33,616 nt of DNA from a bacterium (GTDB taxonomy: Bacteria > Planctomycetota > Planctomycetia > Kolteriales > Kolteriaceae), in the NCBI GenBank assembly GCA_019748235.1, contig JAIEPU010000083.1, positions 1 to 33,616 of the forward strand. The letters are read 5' to 3'. The translations under genes were made by a program, and so were the position numbers. Below the pieces are notes generated by a model. That model saw only the letters and a list, made by a program, of their open reading frames with translations, searched no databases and was not told the origin of the DNA. Below are positions 1 through 7,819 of this stretch, in pieces; position 1 is the stretch's first letter; each line of letters opens with the position of its first letter.

Positions 1-441
1 GTCGCCAGCTTCATCTTTACCCGTTGCCATAGTTCGTTCCCAACCGTTTCTGCAACGATGGCGAAACTGCGAGAGGATCTTCCCAAGGACATTCAGCTCG
101 TCAGTTTTTCGGTCGATCCACGGCACGACACGCCGGAAGTACTCGCCACGTATGCGAAGCACTTTCTTGCCGATCCAAGCCGGTGGTATTTTTTGACAGG
201 TGATCGAGACCAGATCTACCGCGTCAGCAAAGAGGGGTTTCTCCTGGCGGTTGAGGAAAATCCGAATCCCAACGCCGACCCAGGTGATCTGGTCGTGCAT
301 TCCAATCGAGTCGTGATCGTCGATCCCAAGGGGATAGCGCGAACGACTTATAACTGCATGGATCCGGCCTCCGTCGATCTCATCAAACGAGAGGTCGAGA
401 AGATGGAAAAAGATTCCTCCGCCTCGAAGGAGAAGACGTGA
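1..441 (+). CDS. SCO1/SenC-family protein, 5'-partial, degenerate copper motif
   Basis: The reading frame is open from the first base, so the gene begins left of the window; the first ATG inside it (58) falls within the conserved domain. The visible part is a thioredoxin-fold SCO1/SenC/PrrC domain: an FIFTRC strand-loop near the left edge, then SFSVDPRHDTPEVL, and V-V-H-S-N-R-V-V-I-V-D-P-K-G, which carries the family's conserved copper-ligand His. SCO proteins normally deliver copper to the CuA centre of cytochrome c oxidase using C-P-x-x-C plus that His. Here the motif reads C-H-S-S-F-P, so the second Cys is a Phe. The protein may have lost copper transfer or act as a thiol/redox sensor. The tail is charged and Lys-rich. 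It overlaps the next gene by 4 nt (GTGA), which implies translational coupling. The family call is firm; function is less sure. Confidence 0.85.
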   Translation, partial: VASFIFTRCHSSFPTVSATMAKLREDLPKDIQLVSFSVDPRHDTPEVLATYAKHFLADPSRWYFLTGDRDQIYRVSKEGFLLAVEENPNPNADPGDLVVHSNRVVIVDPKGIARTTYNCMDPASVDLIKREVEKMEKDSSASKEKT

Positions 442-896
442 GCATTCACGATTTGCCCGCTGTCAATGCGACGCTCAACGGTTTGGCGGCGATCCTATTG
501 GTAACCGGATGGGTTTTCATCAAGCGCCGAAACATCAATGCTCATAAGACCTGCATGATTTCCGCGTTCGTCATGTCGGCCCTATTTTTGGCGTGCTATC
601 TGACTTATCACACCCTCCGCATCAAGGCGACCGGGCAAAGCTCGACGCCGTTCCCTGGAACGGGTGTTTGGCGCACCGTTTATTTCTCGATCCTCGTTCC
701 GCACATCCTGCTCGCCATCGTGATGTTGCCGATGATTCTGCGTGTCTTTTATCTCGCCTTCCGGAACGACTTCATCAGGCACAAGTGGTGGGCGCGCATC
801 ACTCTTCCCATCTGGATCTATGTCTCTGTCACGGGGGTCGTCGTGTACGTGATGCTGTATCGCATTCCCTGGCCCCCCTTGGTCTCCAGCTCTTGA
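438..896 (+). CDS. DUF420 (CtaM/YozB-like) membrane protein
   Basis: This is a 152-residue integral membrane protein with about four hydrophobic segments (roughly residues 10-28, 41-60, 82-105 and 120-141). It has the DUF420 pattern of conserved histidines near the membrane: H36 in NAHK, H58 in YHTLR, H89 in VPHIL and H115 in RHKWW. Members of this family (CtaM in Staphylococcus) are needed for maturation of haem-copper oxidases, and the gene often sits beside SCO1 and cox genes. The start is GTG at 438, overlapping the stop of the SCO1-like gene, so the two are probably one operon continuing from the left. The product is predicted to lie in the cytoplasmic membrane. A role in oxidase assembly is inferred from family and context. 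Confidence 0.85.
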   Translation: MSIHDLPAVNATLNGLAAILLVTGWVFIKRRNINAHKTCMISAFVMSALFLACYLTYHTLRIKATGQSSTPFPGTGVWRTVYFSILVPHILLAIVMLPMILRVFYLAFRNDFIRHKWWARITLPIWIYVSVTGVVVYVMLYRIPWPPLVSSS

Positions 897-1050
897 AGTG
901 GCTAAAGCCTATTGGGCGATTGACCACACTATTGCGAAATTGTCACAAGTCATTTCCACGGCGAAGGTAGGGAACCGTTTGCGTTCCCTGATAGCATGAA
1001 CTCGCGGTTGCCGTGCCGCAAGCCGTCCGTAAATATGCCCTCGATCGAAG

Positions 1051-1076
1051 CGGTTCTCGCGCATCATCGAGAACCG
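1051..1076 (+). terminator. hairpin between DUF420 gene and pfp
   Basis: A perfect 9-bp GC-rich inverted repeat (CGGTTCTCG / CGAGAACCG) flanks an 8-nt loop and is followed by GTTTAA. It lies about 155 nt after the DUF420 stop and 108 nt before the phosphofructokinase start. It could end the oxidase-assembly operon or act in the leader of the next gene. The T-run is too short for a confident intrinsic terminator. The rest of 897-1184 shows nothing I can name. Confidence 0.35.
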
Positions 1077-1184
1077 GTTTAACACCAATCTTCGGATCGA
1101 TTACACTGGCTGACGCTATTCATGCGGGTGAATAGTGACGTTCGTGCGCTCGCAACCGATTTCCCCAGTAAGGGACTAATCTGG

Positions 1185-2447
1185 ATGGCTCCTGAGTCGA
1201 AGGTTCTCGGCATTCTGGTGGGGGGCGGACCGGCACCGGGTATCAATGGCGTTATCAGTGCGGCCACGATCGAAGCTCGTAACCACGGCTTCGAGGTGAT
1301 CGGCTTCATGGAAGGCTTCAAACATTTGATGGCCGGTCGGTCCGACCAGTCCCGCACCCTCGACATCGACACTGTTTCCCGCATTCATTTCCAGGGAGGC
1401 TCGATCCTCAAGACCGCGCGAGCGAATCCAACCAAGAATCCGGATGACATGAAGCGGGTGATCGAATCGCTCCGCCGGGCGAATGTCAAATATCTGGTGA
1501 CGATCGGCGGAGATGACACCGCCTTTAGTCTCAGTAAGCTGGCAACGGCGGCCCCCGGTGAATTCCAACTCGTGCATGTTCCCAAGACGATCGATAACGA
1601 TTTACCCCTTCCCCCGTCGATCCCCACTTTCGGGTTTGAAACAGCACGGCACGTCGGTGTCGGCGTGCTCAAGAACTTGATGGCCGATGCGCAAACCGCA
1701 CCGCGATGGTACATCGTCGTCGCGATGGGCCGCAAAGCGGGGCATTTGGCTCTTGGAATCGGCAAAGCGGCTTCCGCTCCTCTCACGGTCATCGCTGAAG
1801 AATGGCAGGGGAAACCGGTCACCTTCAAGAAGATCTGCGACATCGTTGAAGGGACGATCATCAAACGGCGACTACTTGGACGTGATCACGGCGTCGTGAT
1901 TTTGGCCGAGGGTCTGGCCGAATTCATGTCGAACGAGGAGCGAGAGGCAGCTTTCGGCAACGACGACATCGAGCGCGATGAGCACGGCCATATTCGCATT
2001 GACGACATCGAATTCGGGCCGGCGATCCGGCGTGAACTTCGCCGCCGTTTCAAAGCACGTGGCATCAGCGAAACGATGGTTACGAAGAATCTTGGCTACG
2101 AGTTACGCTGTGCCGACCCCATCCCCTTTGACTGCGAATACACTCGTAATCTCGGTTATGGCGCCATCCGATACCTCTTGCAAGGAGGTTCAGGCGCGAT
2201 CGTTACCTTCCAAGGGGGCGTTCTGCATCCCTTGAAAATCGAATCACTTCTCGATCCGCAAACGGGCAGGCCACGCGTTCGTTATGTTGACGTGACCAGC
2301 GAGTCCTATCAAGTCGCCCGGCAGTACATGATCCGCCTCGAGAAGCGCGACTTCGAAGACGAGGCACGGCTTGAAAAACTTGCTCAAGCCGGCAAGCTGA
2401 CGGTCGCGGAATTCAAGGAGAAGTTCGAATATCTCGTGACGGAGTGA
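1185..2447 (+). CDS. pfp: diphosphate-dependent 6-phosphofructokinase
   Basis: The product interconverts fructose 6-phosphate and fructose 1,6-bisphosphate in glycolysis/gluconeogenesis, in the cytosol. The 420-residue protein starts with the glycine-rich loop GILVGGGPAPGINGVI. The phosphoryl-donor motif is GGDDT (108-112), where ATP enzymes have GGDGS. The catalytic motif is PKTIDND (133-139), with Lys where ATP enzymes usually have Gly. Asp plus Lys at these two positions is the established signature of PPi specificity. An MGR substrate-binding motif follows at 181-183. I chose the ATG at 1185 because TAAGGGA lies 9 nt upstream and the conserved fold begins there; an in-frame ATG at 1122 would add 21 residues without homology features. 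It appears to be transcribed alone or with the NUDIX gene 105 nt downstream. Confidence 0.92.
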   Translation: MAPESKVLGILVGGGPAPGINGVISAATIEARNHGFEVIGFMEGFKHLMAGRSDQSRTLDIDTVSRIHFQGGSILKTARANPTKNPDDMKRVIESLRRANVKYLVTIGGDDTAFSLSKLATAAPGEFQLVHVPKTIDNDLPLPPSIPTFGFETARHVGVGVLKNLMADAQTAPRWYIVVAMGRKAGHLALGIGKAASAPLTVIAEEWQGKPVTFKKICDIVEGTIIKRRLLGRDHGVVILAEGLAEFMSNEEREAAFGNDDIERDEHGHIRIDDIEFGPAIRRELRRRFKARGISETMVTKNLGYELRCADPIPFDCEYTRNLGYGAIRYLLQGGSGAIVTFQGGVLHPLKIESLLDPQTGRPRVRYVDVTSESYQVARQYMIRLEKRDFEDEARLEKLAQAGKLTVAEFKEKFEYLVTE

Positions 2448-2552
2448 CCGATCTGTCACTCAACGCTGGCAAATGCAACCTGAACGATGCTACTCTTACT
2501 GTTGGGGCGTGTGCCTTCATGCGTCCAATAGTAGCCGTTCACGGACGAAGAG

Positions 2553-3113
2553 ATGAGCGAACCGACAAACGAAAATCGATTCCTGAAACAAGTTCCAGAT
2601 GGTGACAGCCGCGAGCGGCTCGTCTGCGGGGACTGTGGATGGATCCATTACGACAACCCCAAGATCATCGTCGGAGCAGTCTGCACCTGGGAAGATAAGC
2701 TCCTTCTCTGCAAGCGGGCGATCGAACCGCGCGTCGGCTACTGGACGATGCCGGCTGGCTTCATGGAAGAAGGAGAGACTGCCGAGGAGGGAGCTGCCCG
2801 AGAAGCGTATGAAGAAGCATGCGCGGACATCGAAGTGGGTAAACTTCTAGCCGTCTACTCTGTCCCTCGCATCAGCCAAGTACATCTGATCTATCGCGCG
2901 AAGCTGAAGCACCCAGCATTTCAACCCGGCCCCGAAAGTACTGACGTCAAGCTGGTCACGTGGGACGAGGTTCCTTGGAACGACTTAGCTTTTCCTTCGG
3001 TCCACTGGGCGCTCGAGCACTTTCGCTCGGTGGAGGGAAAGGAAGAATTCTCTCCCTTTGTGACGCCCCCTTATGCGATCGAAGCGATGCGCCGACATCC
3101 CCATCCCTCATAA
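2553..3113 (+). CDS. NUDIX hydrolase with N-terminal Cys pair
   Basis: This 186-residue protein hydrolyses a nucleoside diphosphate linked to another group; the substrate cannot be told from sequence, and ADP-ribose or NADH-like compounds are plausible. The Nudix box runs from G69: G-x5-E75-x7-R83-E84-A-x-E87-E88. The usual Gly of the final E-E-x-G-U is Cys90. Upstream is a short zinc-ribbon-like piece with one CxxC pair (C25, C28) in the [13 protein letters not shown] pattern, as in NudC-related Nudix proteins, although the first CxxC pair of a full ribbon is absent. Same strand as pfp, with a 105-nt gap that has no clear terminator. The family is sure, the substrate is not. Confidence 0.88.
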   Translation: MSEPTNENRFLKQVPDGDSRERLVCGDCGWIHYDNPKIIVGAVCTWEDKLLLCKRAIEPRVGYWTMPAGFMEEGETAEEGAAREAYEEACADIEVGKLLAVYSVPRISQVHLIYRAKLKHPAFQPGPESTDVKLVTWDEVPWNDLAFPSVHWALEHFRSVEGKEEFSPFVTPPYAIEAMRRHPHPS

Positions 3114-3385
3114 TGGCACTTCAATTTGAGTGAACCTCTCGATCGTGTTGAGGAAACCAAGGATCGAAAAGTTGTTCCCATCGCTAAAGTCTCGTTAGCC
3201 GGTAAAATTTCTCACAACTCCCCATCTCTCGCCCATGGAAAACTTCATCGCGGATTGATCGTCCGGTCGCGCGCACGGCGTCGATTTCAGAGATCGGGTC
3301 ATGACGGCGGGATCACCCGGGCGATTCCCAATGAGAGAGCCAAAGGGATGCCATAATTCCTTTGAGATGACCGTGAGGAAACGGA

Positions 3386-4102
3386 ATGCCAGTCGTTGCG
3401 GAGCTGCGAGATCTGCGCAAGGTTTATGACTTGGGAGAGGTAAAGGTCGAAGCTCTTCGTGGCGTCAGTCTCACTTTTGAAGAAGGGGATTACGTCGCGA
3501 TCATGGGGTCGAGTGGTTCGGGGAAGTCGACGTTGCTCAATGTCCTCGGCTGTCTTGATCGCCCATCGAGCGGGCAATATCTCCTCGGCGATATCGATGT
3601 CGCCACGGTCGATGACGATACGCTTTCCGAAATCAGGGGGCGTCGGATTGGATTCATCTTTCAGTCCTACAACCTGATCCAACAGCTCACGGTGGTTGAG
3701 AACATCGAGGTCCCTCTCCTGTATCAGGAGGGGACTTCTCCCGAAACGCGGGAGCGATGCATCGAGCTTGCCAAGATGGTGGGACTTGGAGCCCGACTCG
3801 ATCATCGCCCGAACCAGCTCTCCGGTGGACAGCAGCAGCGCGTCGCGATCGCTCGAAGTCTGGTGAATGACCCGTTCATCATCTTGGCGGATGAAGCGAC
3901 CGGAAACCTCGATTCAAAAACGAGCGAGGAGATCATGGAACTGCTCGCCCGGCTGAATGAGGAAGGAAAGACCATCATCATGGTCACGCATGAGGAAGAC
4001 ATTGCCGAGCACGCCAAGCGGATCATCCGAATGAAGGACGGCTTGGTGCTCGAAGATTCGATTAACTCCTCTCCGACACTCGTGGGGAGAAACCGAACAT
4101 GA
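3386..4102 (+). CDS. ABC transporter ATP-binding protein, MacB/LolD-like
   Basis: This 238-residue nucleotide-binding subunit has Walker A GSSGSGKST (41-49), Q-loop Q93, signature LSGGQ (145-149), Walker B FIILADE (164-170) and switch His202. The sequence V-K-V-E-A-L-R-G-V-S, the IFQSYNL stretch and D-E-A-T-G-N-L-D-S-K-T are typical of the MacB/LolD/FtsE branch, which drives extrusion or mechanotransmission and not uptake. A GAGGAAA ribosome site sits a few bases before the ATG. No permease gene adjoins it; the next gene, overlapping by 4 nt (ATGA), encodes a secreted repeat protein. Either the permease is elsewhere, or the ATPase serves a system containing that protein. Family call firm, partner unknown. 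Confidence 0.92.
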   Translation: MPVVAELRDLRKVYDLGEVKVEALRGVSLTFEEGDYVAIMGSSGSGKSTLLNVLGCLDRPSSGQYLLGDIDVATVDDDTLSEIRGRRIGFIFQSYNLIQQLTVVENIEVPLLYQEGTSPETRERCIELAKMVGLGARLDHRPNQLSGGQQQRVAIARSLVNDPFIILADEATGNLDSKTSEEIMELLARLNEEGKTIIMVTHEEDIAEHAKRIIRMKDGLVLEDSINSSPTLVGRNRT

Positions 4103-6264
4103 GCAACTATTCGATTCGTCGATCCCTGACGGCCCTTGTCCTCGCAAGCAGCGGGCTCATGGTCTCCACCGCCTTGGGCCAAGGGGGAAGCCGACTCAAC
4201 ACGTCGCAGAATCAGACGGTGCCTCTAACCGAAAGGGCTCAGGAACGCTTTGCCAAAGACGAACCATTCGACAAGGACCCAGATTGGCTGGCGGAACAAA
4301 GACGCCTTCCCATCAACCTCAAGGATTTCGTGAATCAGGAACTGGGTCGCAAGCCCAACGAGGTGCTCGAGATCAGCGAAATCACCGATGCTCTCGATGC
4401 CTTCGAACGGAAGAACAAAAGACTCATTCCTGATCGTGACGTTCTCGAATCCTCGTCAATGACCGCTCAACAATTGGTGGAAGCACTCAATCAACGAATG
4501 TTCCGAGACCCATCTGGAGTCAAACCGACTCCGTCATTGCCTCTCCGAGGAAAAGAAGGTGAGACACTTGCAAATGCCAGAGGTTTTCAGAAGCAAGCAC
4601 TGTTGAATAATCCTGACGGAATACTCGGCCTCAGTCGACAAGGATTGACCAACGGTCCGCCGAATAGACCCTATGATGGATCGGGAATTTACTACGACTC
4701 TGGCTCCGCGAGAAATACCCGACGATTCATTGATGAACACAGTCCTCTTCTTCCTTCCGGGAGGGACATCGTTGCTCGTGCGATTCTGGAAGTGGAACCG
4801 GAACTTGCCGACCCGACGTTGGGGGGGCCCTTCGCGAAGTATCGCTTGACCAATACACCCATCTCAGCCGCGGATTACGCTCGATTGACGAAGGATTTCC
4901 TGAACAACAAGACGCTGAACAAAGAGAAATGGGAAGCACTTGATATCGCCATTCAACGGCTTCAGCTCAATGCGATCAGCGAGGCGTACTCGAATGGCCA
5001 ATCAACCCTCGACAATCGAGGGAATCGAGTCTATTCGAATGGCCAGCGGATGTTCGATGACAACGGCCGACCCCTCTATCCCAACGGGAAGCGGAAGTTT
5101 GACGACAATGGCAATGCACTCCATTCGAACGGACAGAGAAAGTTCAACCAGAACGGCGTGAAGCTTTACGCCAACGGAAGGCCTAAAACAAACCGCGCGG
5201 GTATCGACCTCTTCCCGGATGCCAACAAAACGAGGAACGCTCGCGGTGTCGCACTCTACGACAATGGCCGCACCGTCGTCAATCCAGAGCGAAGTATCAA
5301 TCAACGCCCAAATCCGAATGGCGGTGGGATCGAACAGGTCTACGTCACGCCGTCGGGTGAAGTGGAATCGACTGTTCAGAACAGTCCCGATCCGCCCTCG
5401 GCATCATTGGAAGGTGTTCCGCTTGACCCGCGCGGGCGATGGCAAGTTCAGGAACAACGAGAGATACTCCTTTACGACAACGGACGCGCTAAAAGAAACG
5501 ATCGCGGCGTTTCGCTTTATCGCAACGGTCAAACGAGGGAGTCGAATCGCGGAGTCGATCTCTACGACAATGGAGGCCTCGTGCAAAGCAATCGCGAGCG
5601 TGCACTCAGTTACAAAGGGGGCACCATCGACTCGCGCGAAGGCTTCCAAGGTCGTCCTGATGGAATCTTCCCCCTGATCCGCATCGTTCCCGCTCGCATC
5701 CGAAAGATTGCCGACAACATGCTGCAATTCGTTGCCGATGGGACAGGCGAGGAAGAGTCAGTTTCCGTGGAAGGTGCGTTCGTCGGGACCGAGGGGAAAG
5801 AGGTCCTTCCCGCTGATGCTTCTAAGATCCAGCCGAACACGCGGGGACACGTCGTCATCCAGCAGCCATGGCGGTATGTCGATGGACAATCTGTCGGAGC
5901 GGCCGGACCTCCGCGATTGCTCGCTCTCTTTGTCGCGAGTAATCATGCCAAGAAAGTAATCGCAAGCGGAAACGAGCCGATCTACAGGCTTGTCACCGGA
6001 CGGGTTGCTCAGTCATCGGAATCGGCCACCAGTTTGATCCTGCCGAATACCGGCGGCAAACCGGAGGAATTCAACTTCTCCAACAGCATCGCCCAGAAAT
6101 CCGTGGGCGGAAAGATCACACCGATCGCCCCCGCCTCTCTAGTTCAAGGCAAATCGGTCACGCTGCTTGTTGAATCGACGGCAACCTTCGAGCACGGGAA
6201 GTTGACCACGTCAACGCCTCCCACCGTGGTGGCGGCATGGCAAGACGGACCTCGCGCTCCGTGA
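4099..6264 (+). CDS. secreted protein with 15-residue YxNG repeats, function unknown
   Basis: This 721-residue protein begins with a signal peptide (RRSLTALVLASSGLMVSTALG, probable cut near residue 28). An N-terminal charged region follows (to about 290). Two blocks of 15-residue repeats come next. The first begins at residues 297, 312, 327, 342, 357, 372 and 387; the second at about 459, 474, 489 and 504. The consensus is Y-x-N-G-x(7)-G-x-x-L, with Asn/Asp/Arg-rich spacers. A C-terminal globular region (about 519-721) contains several beta-like stretches and no family I recognise. The repeat recalls the Y-x-x-N-G cores of MORN or YwqK-type repeats but is shorter. The start overlaps the ABC ATPase stop by 4 nt, so both are probably made together. 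It is predicted to be periplasmic or extracellular. Function is not known to me. Confidence 0.85.
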   Translation: MSNYSIRRSLTALVLASSGLMVSTALGQGGSRLNTSQNQTVPLTERAQERFAKDEPFDKDPDWLAEQRRLPINLKDFVNQELGRKPNEVLEISEITDALDAFERKNKRLIPDRDVLESSSMTAQQLVEALNQRMFRDPSGVKPTPSLPLRGKEGETLANARGFQKQALLNNPDGILGLSRQGLTNGPPNRPYDGSGIYYDSGSARNTRRFIDEHSPLLPSGRDIVARAILEVEPELADPTLGGPFAKYRLTNTPISAADYARLTKDFLNNKTLNKEKWEALDIAIQRLQLNAISEAYSNGQSTLDNRGNRVYSNGQRMFDDNGRPLYPNGKRKFDDNGNALHSNGQRKFNQNGVKLYANGRPKTNRAGIDLFPDANKTRNARGVALYDNGRTVVNPERSINQRPNPNGGGIEQVYVTPSGEVESTVQNSPDPPSASLEGVPLDPRGRWQVQEQREILLYDNGRAKRNDRGVSLYRNGQTRESNRGVDLYDNGGLVQSNRERALSYKGGTIDSREGFQGRPDGIFPLIRIVPARIRKIADNMLQFVADGTGEEESVSVEGAFVGTEGKEVLPADASKIQPNTRGHVVIQQPWRYVDGQSVGAAGPPRLLALFVASNHAKKVIASGNEPIYRLVTGRVAQSSESATSLILPNTGGKPEEFNFSNSIAQKSVGGKITPIAPASLVQGKSVTLLVESTATFEHGKLTTSTPPTVVAAWQDGPRAP
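4987..5652 (+). repeat. 45-bp coding repeat blocks (15-aa unit)
   Basis: Within the secreted protein, units begin every 45 nt at 4987, 5032, 5077, 5122, 5167, 5212 and 5257. After a gap they resume at 5473, 5518, 5563 and 5608. The DNA copies have diverged much more than the protein pattern (Tyr, Asn-Gly, Gly and Leu positions are kept), so this is an old, selected protein repeat and not a recent tandem expansion. Confidence 0.8.
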
Positions 6265-6270
6265 GTTAGA

Positions 6271-7644
6271 TCACTTCACGGTGACCGGCGCTGTTCGATC
6301 GGGCCAGAAGTAGAGCATGATTCTTCTGATGCGGCGACGCCACGGAACCTCCCACCACTTATGAACAGCGACCGATAGAAGCGTCACACCGATCAAGAAG
6401 ACCCAAAGGTATGTCCACGGATCCGGCGGCGCTTTTCCTTCCTTCGCGCCACCAATGAATACGACAAGGCTGTACGCAAGGAACGCGAAGTGAAGCATGT
6501 AAATGGCGTATGCCGCTTCACCCGCGACCACGATCGGACGGCGTGAGCAAATGGCCGCCACCGGGCCCCCGCCCAGTGCCAGCCCAATGACACCGATCGC
6601 GAAGACCGGGGCAAGTAGCCCGTTATGAAGCAGCATGTAAGACGCGAATTGGCCGAATAAGGAATCGCTCATCATCATGAAGCCGATGATGAAGATGACC
6701 GCGATCGTGGACAACCATCCCCCCGTCCCCTTCCCCGCGATGGCATTCGCCGCCGCCTTCTCCGAGTAGAGTCGACCCGCCACCATGCCGATCAAGAATT
6801 CTGGAACGCGAAGAATAGGATTGTGACGGACGAAATTGAACCAGAATGCGTTCATGTTCCATTCGAAGTTGACGCCGTCCGGTTCCGCGATGATGTACCA
6901 GATCGGAGCGATCAGTTCGAACACCCAACATAGGACGGCAAAGATGATGAGCTTCTTCGTACTCCAGCGAAGCATCCAGATCGCGAAGACCGGGAAGATG
7001 ATATAGGCGAACGCTTCCACCGAAAGGGACCAGGCGGGCGGATTCCACGGATAGATCGACAACCGTGGAAACCATGCTTGAAGCAGTAGCGGCGTGACGA
7101 CAAACGCGGTCACCTTTTCCGCGGGCGTGTAAACCGGTTCGGGCGCGCGGTTCCTCGTCTCGATCCCCTTGGCGGTCGTCATCATCTGCATCTCAGGAGA
7201 ATTTTCGGTGATGATGATTTCGTCACGCGCTTGTCCATTCGTCGCGGTCAGAGCAAATGCGATCGGAAGGGTGACGAGGAGTCCGATCAAATACATCGCG
7301 TAAACACGGGCGGTTCGAGCGAGCGTGTAGCCCCGATAGTCAAATTTGCCCCCTGGCCCCATCGGATGGCTGTAGGTGAGAATGAATCCCGACATGACGA
7401 AGAACATCCCGACTTGAACGAGTGCCCCTCGCATCAAGCTATTCACCATCCAGCTATCAGAGAAGATGGCCCAGGTGCCGGCCGCCCAATCGCGAAGCGG
7501 CAGTTCGTCCTTTGTCGGGTGATAAAAGGTGAGCGCATAGGCCATCTGTGCCAAGTGATGTAGACACACATGAATCGCCGCGAAAAAACGAATGCCCGCC
7601 AACGCTGGTAATAGCGGTCGACGAGGAAGTGAATCGGTCGACAT
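6271..7644 (-). CDS. acyltransferase-3 family membrane protein
   Basis: This 457-residue polytopic protein of the acyltransferase-3 (OafA/NodX-like) family transfers acyl groups onto sugars or other extracytoplasmic molecules. The N-terminus has the family pattern L-P-A-L-A-G-I-R-F-F-A-A-I-H-V-C-L-H-H, with the His of the putative active site in the first membrane helix. About ten hydrophobic helices follow, with N-P-P-A-W-S-L-S-V-E-A-F in the middle, a well-conserved motif of the family. The start ATG has a GGAGAG site just upstream. The gene is convergent with the repeat-protein gene (6-nt gap) and divergent from yifB. The acyl acceptor cannot be predicted. Confidence 0.9.
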   Translation of the reverse strand: MSTDSLPRRPLLPALAGIRFFAAIHVCLHHLAQMAYALTFYHPTKDELPLRDWAAGTWAIFSDSWMVNSLMRGALVQVGMFFVMSGFILTYSHPMGPGGKFDYRGYTLARTARVYAMYLIGLLVTLPIAFALTATNGQARDEIIITENSPEMQMMTTAKGIETRNRAPEPVYTPAEKVTAFVVTPLLLQAWFPRLSIYPWNPPAWSLSVEAFAYIIFPVFAIWMLRWSTKKLIIFAVLCWVFELIAPIWYIIAEPDGVNFEWNMNAFWFNFVRHNPILRVPEFLIGMVAGRLYSEKAAANAIAGKGTGGWLSTIAVIFIIGFMMMSDSLFGQFASYMLLHNGLLAPVFAIGVIGLALGGGPVAAICSRRPIVVAGEAAYAIYMLHFAFLAYSLVVFIGGAKEGKAPPDPWTYLWVFLIGVTLLSVAVHKWWEVPWRRRIRRIMLYFWPDRTAPVTVK

Positions 7645-7819
7645 TCACTCTCCATTAAAAAGAGGGGATTGGAATAGGACCAAAGCTTATCGGATCAGCT
7701 TCTGATTCGACACCGGGAATCGAAAAGAGATTTGAACTTCTCAGAGGTGAACAGAAGACAACCACCTTTCCTTTCACGTAAGATAGAGTCCTGTCGCATA
7801 AATCTGGAGATATCTGCTG

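Noticed and set aside
3126-3356. Possible 76-residue TTG-start gene between the NUDIX and ABC ATPase genes
   Set aside because: No ribosome site, no recognisable domain, biased Arg/Ser composition as in random open frames, and it fills an intergenic gap just ahead of a well-formed gene.
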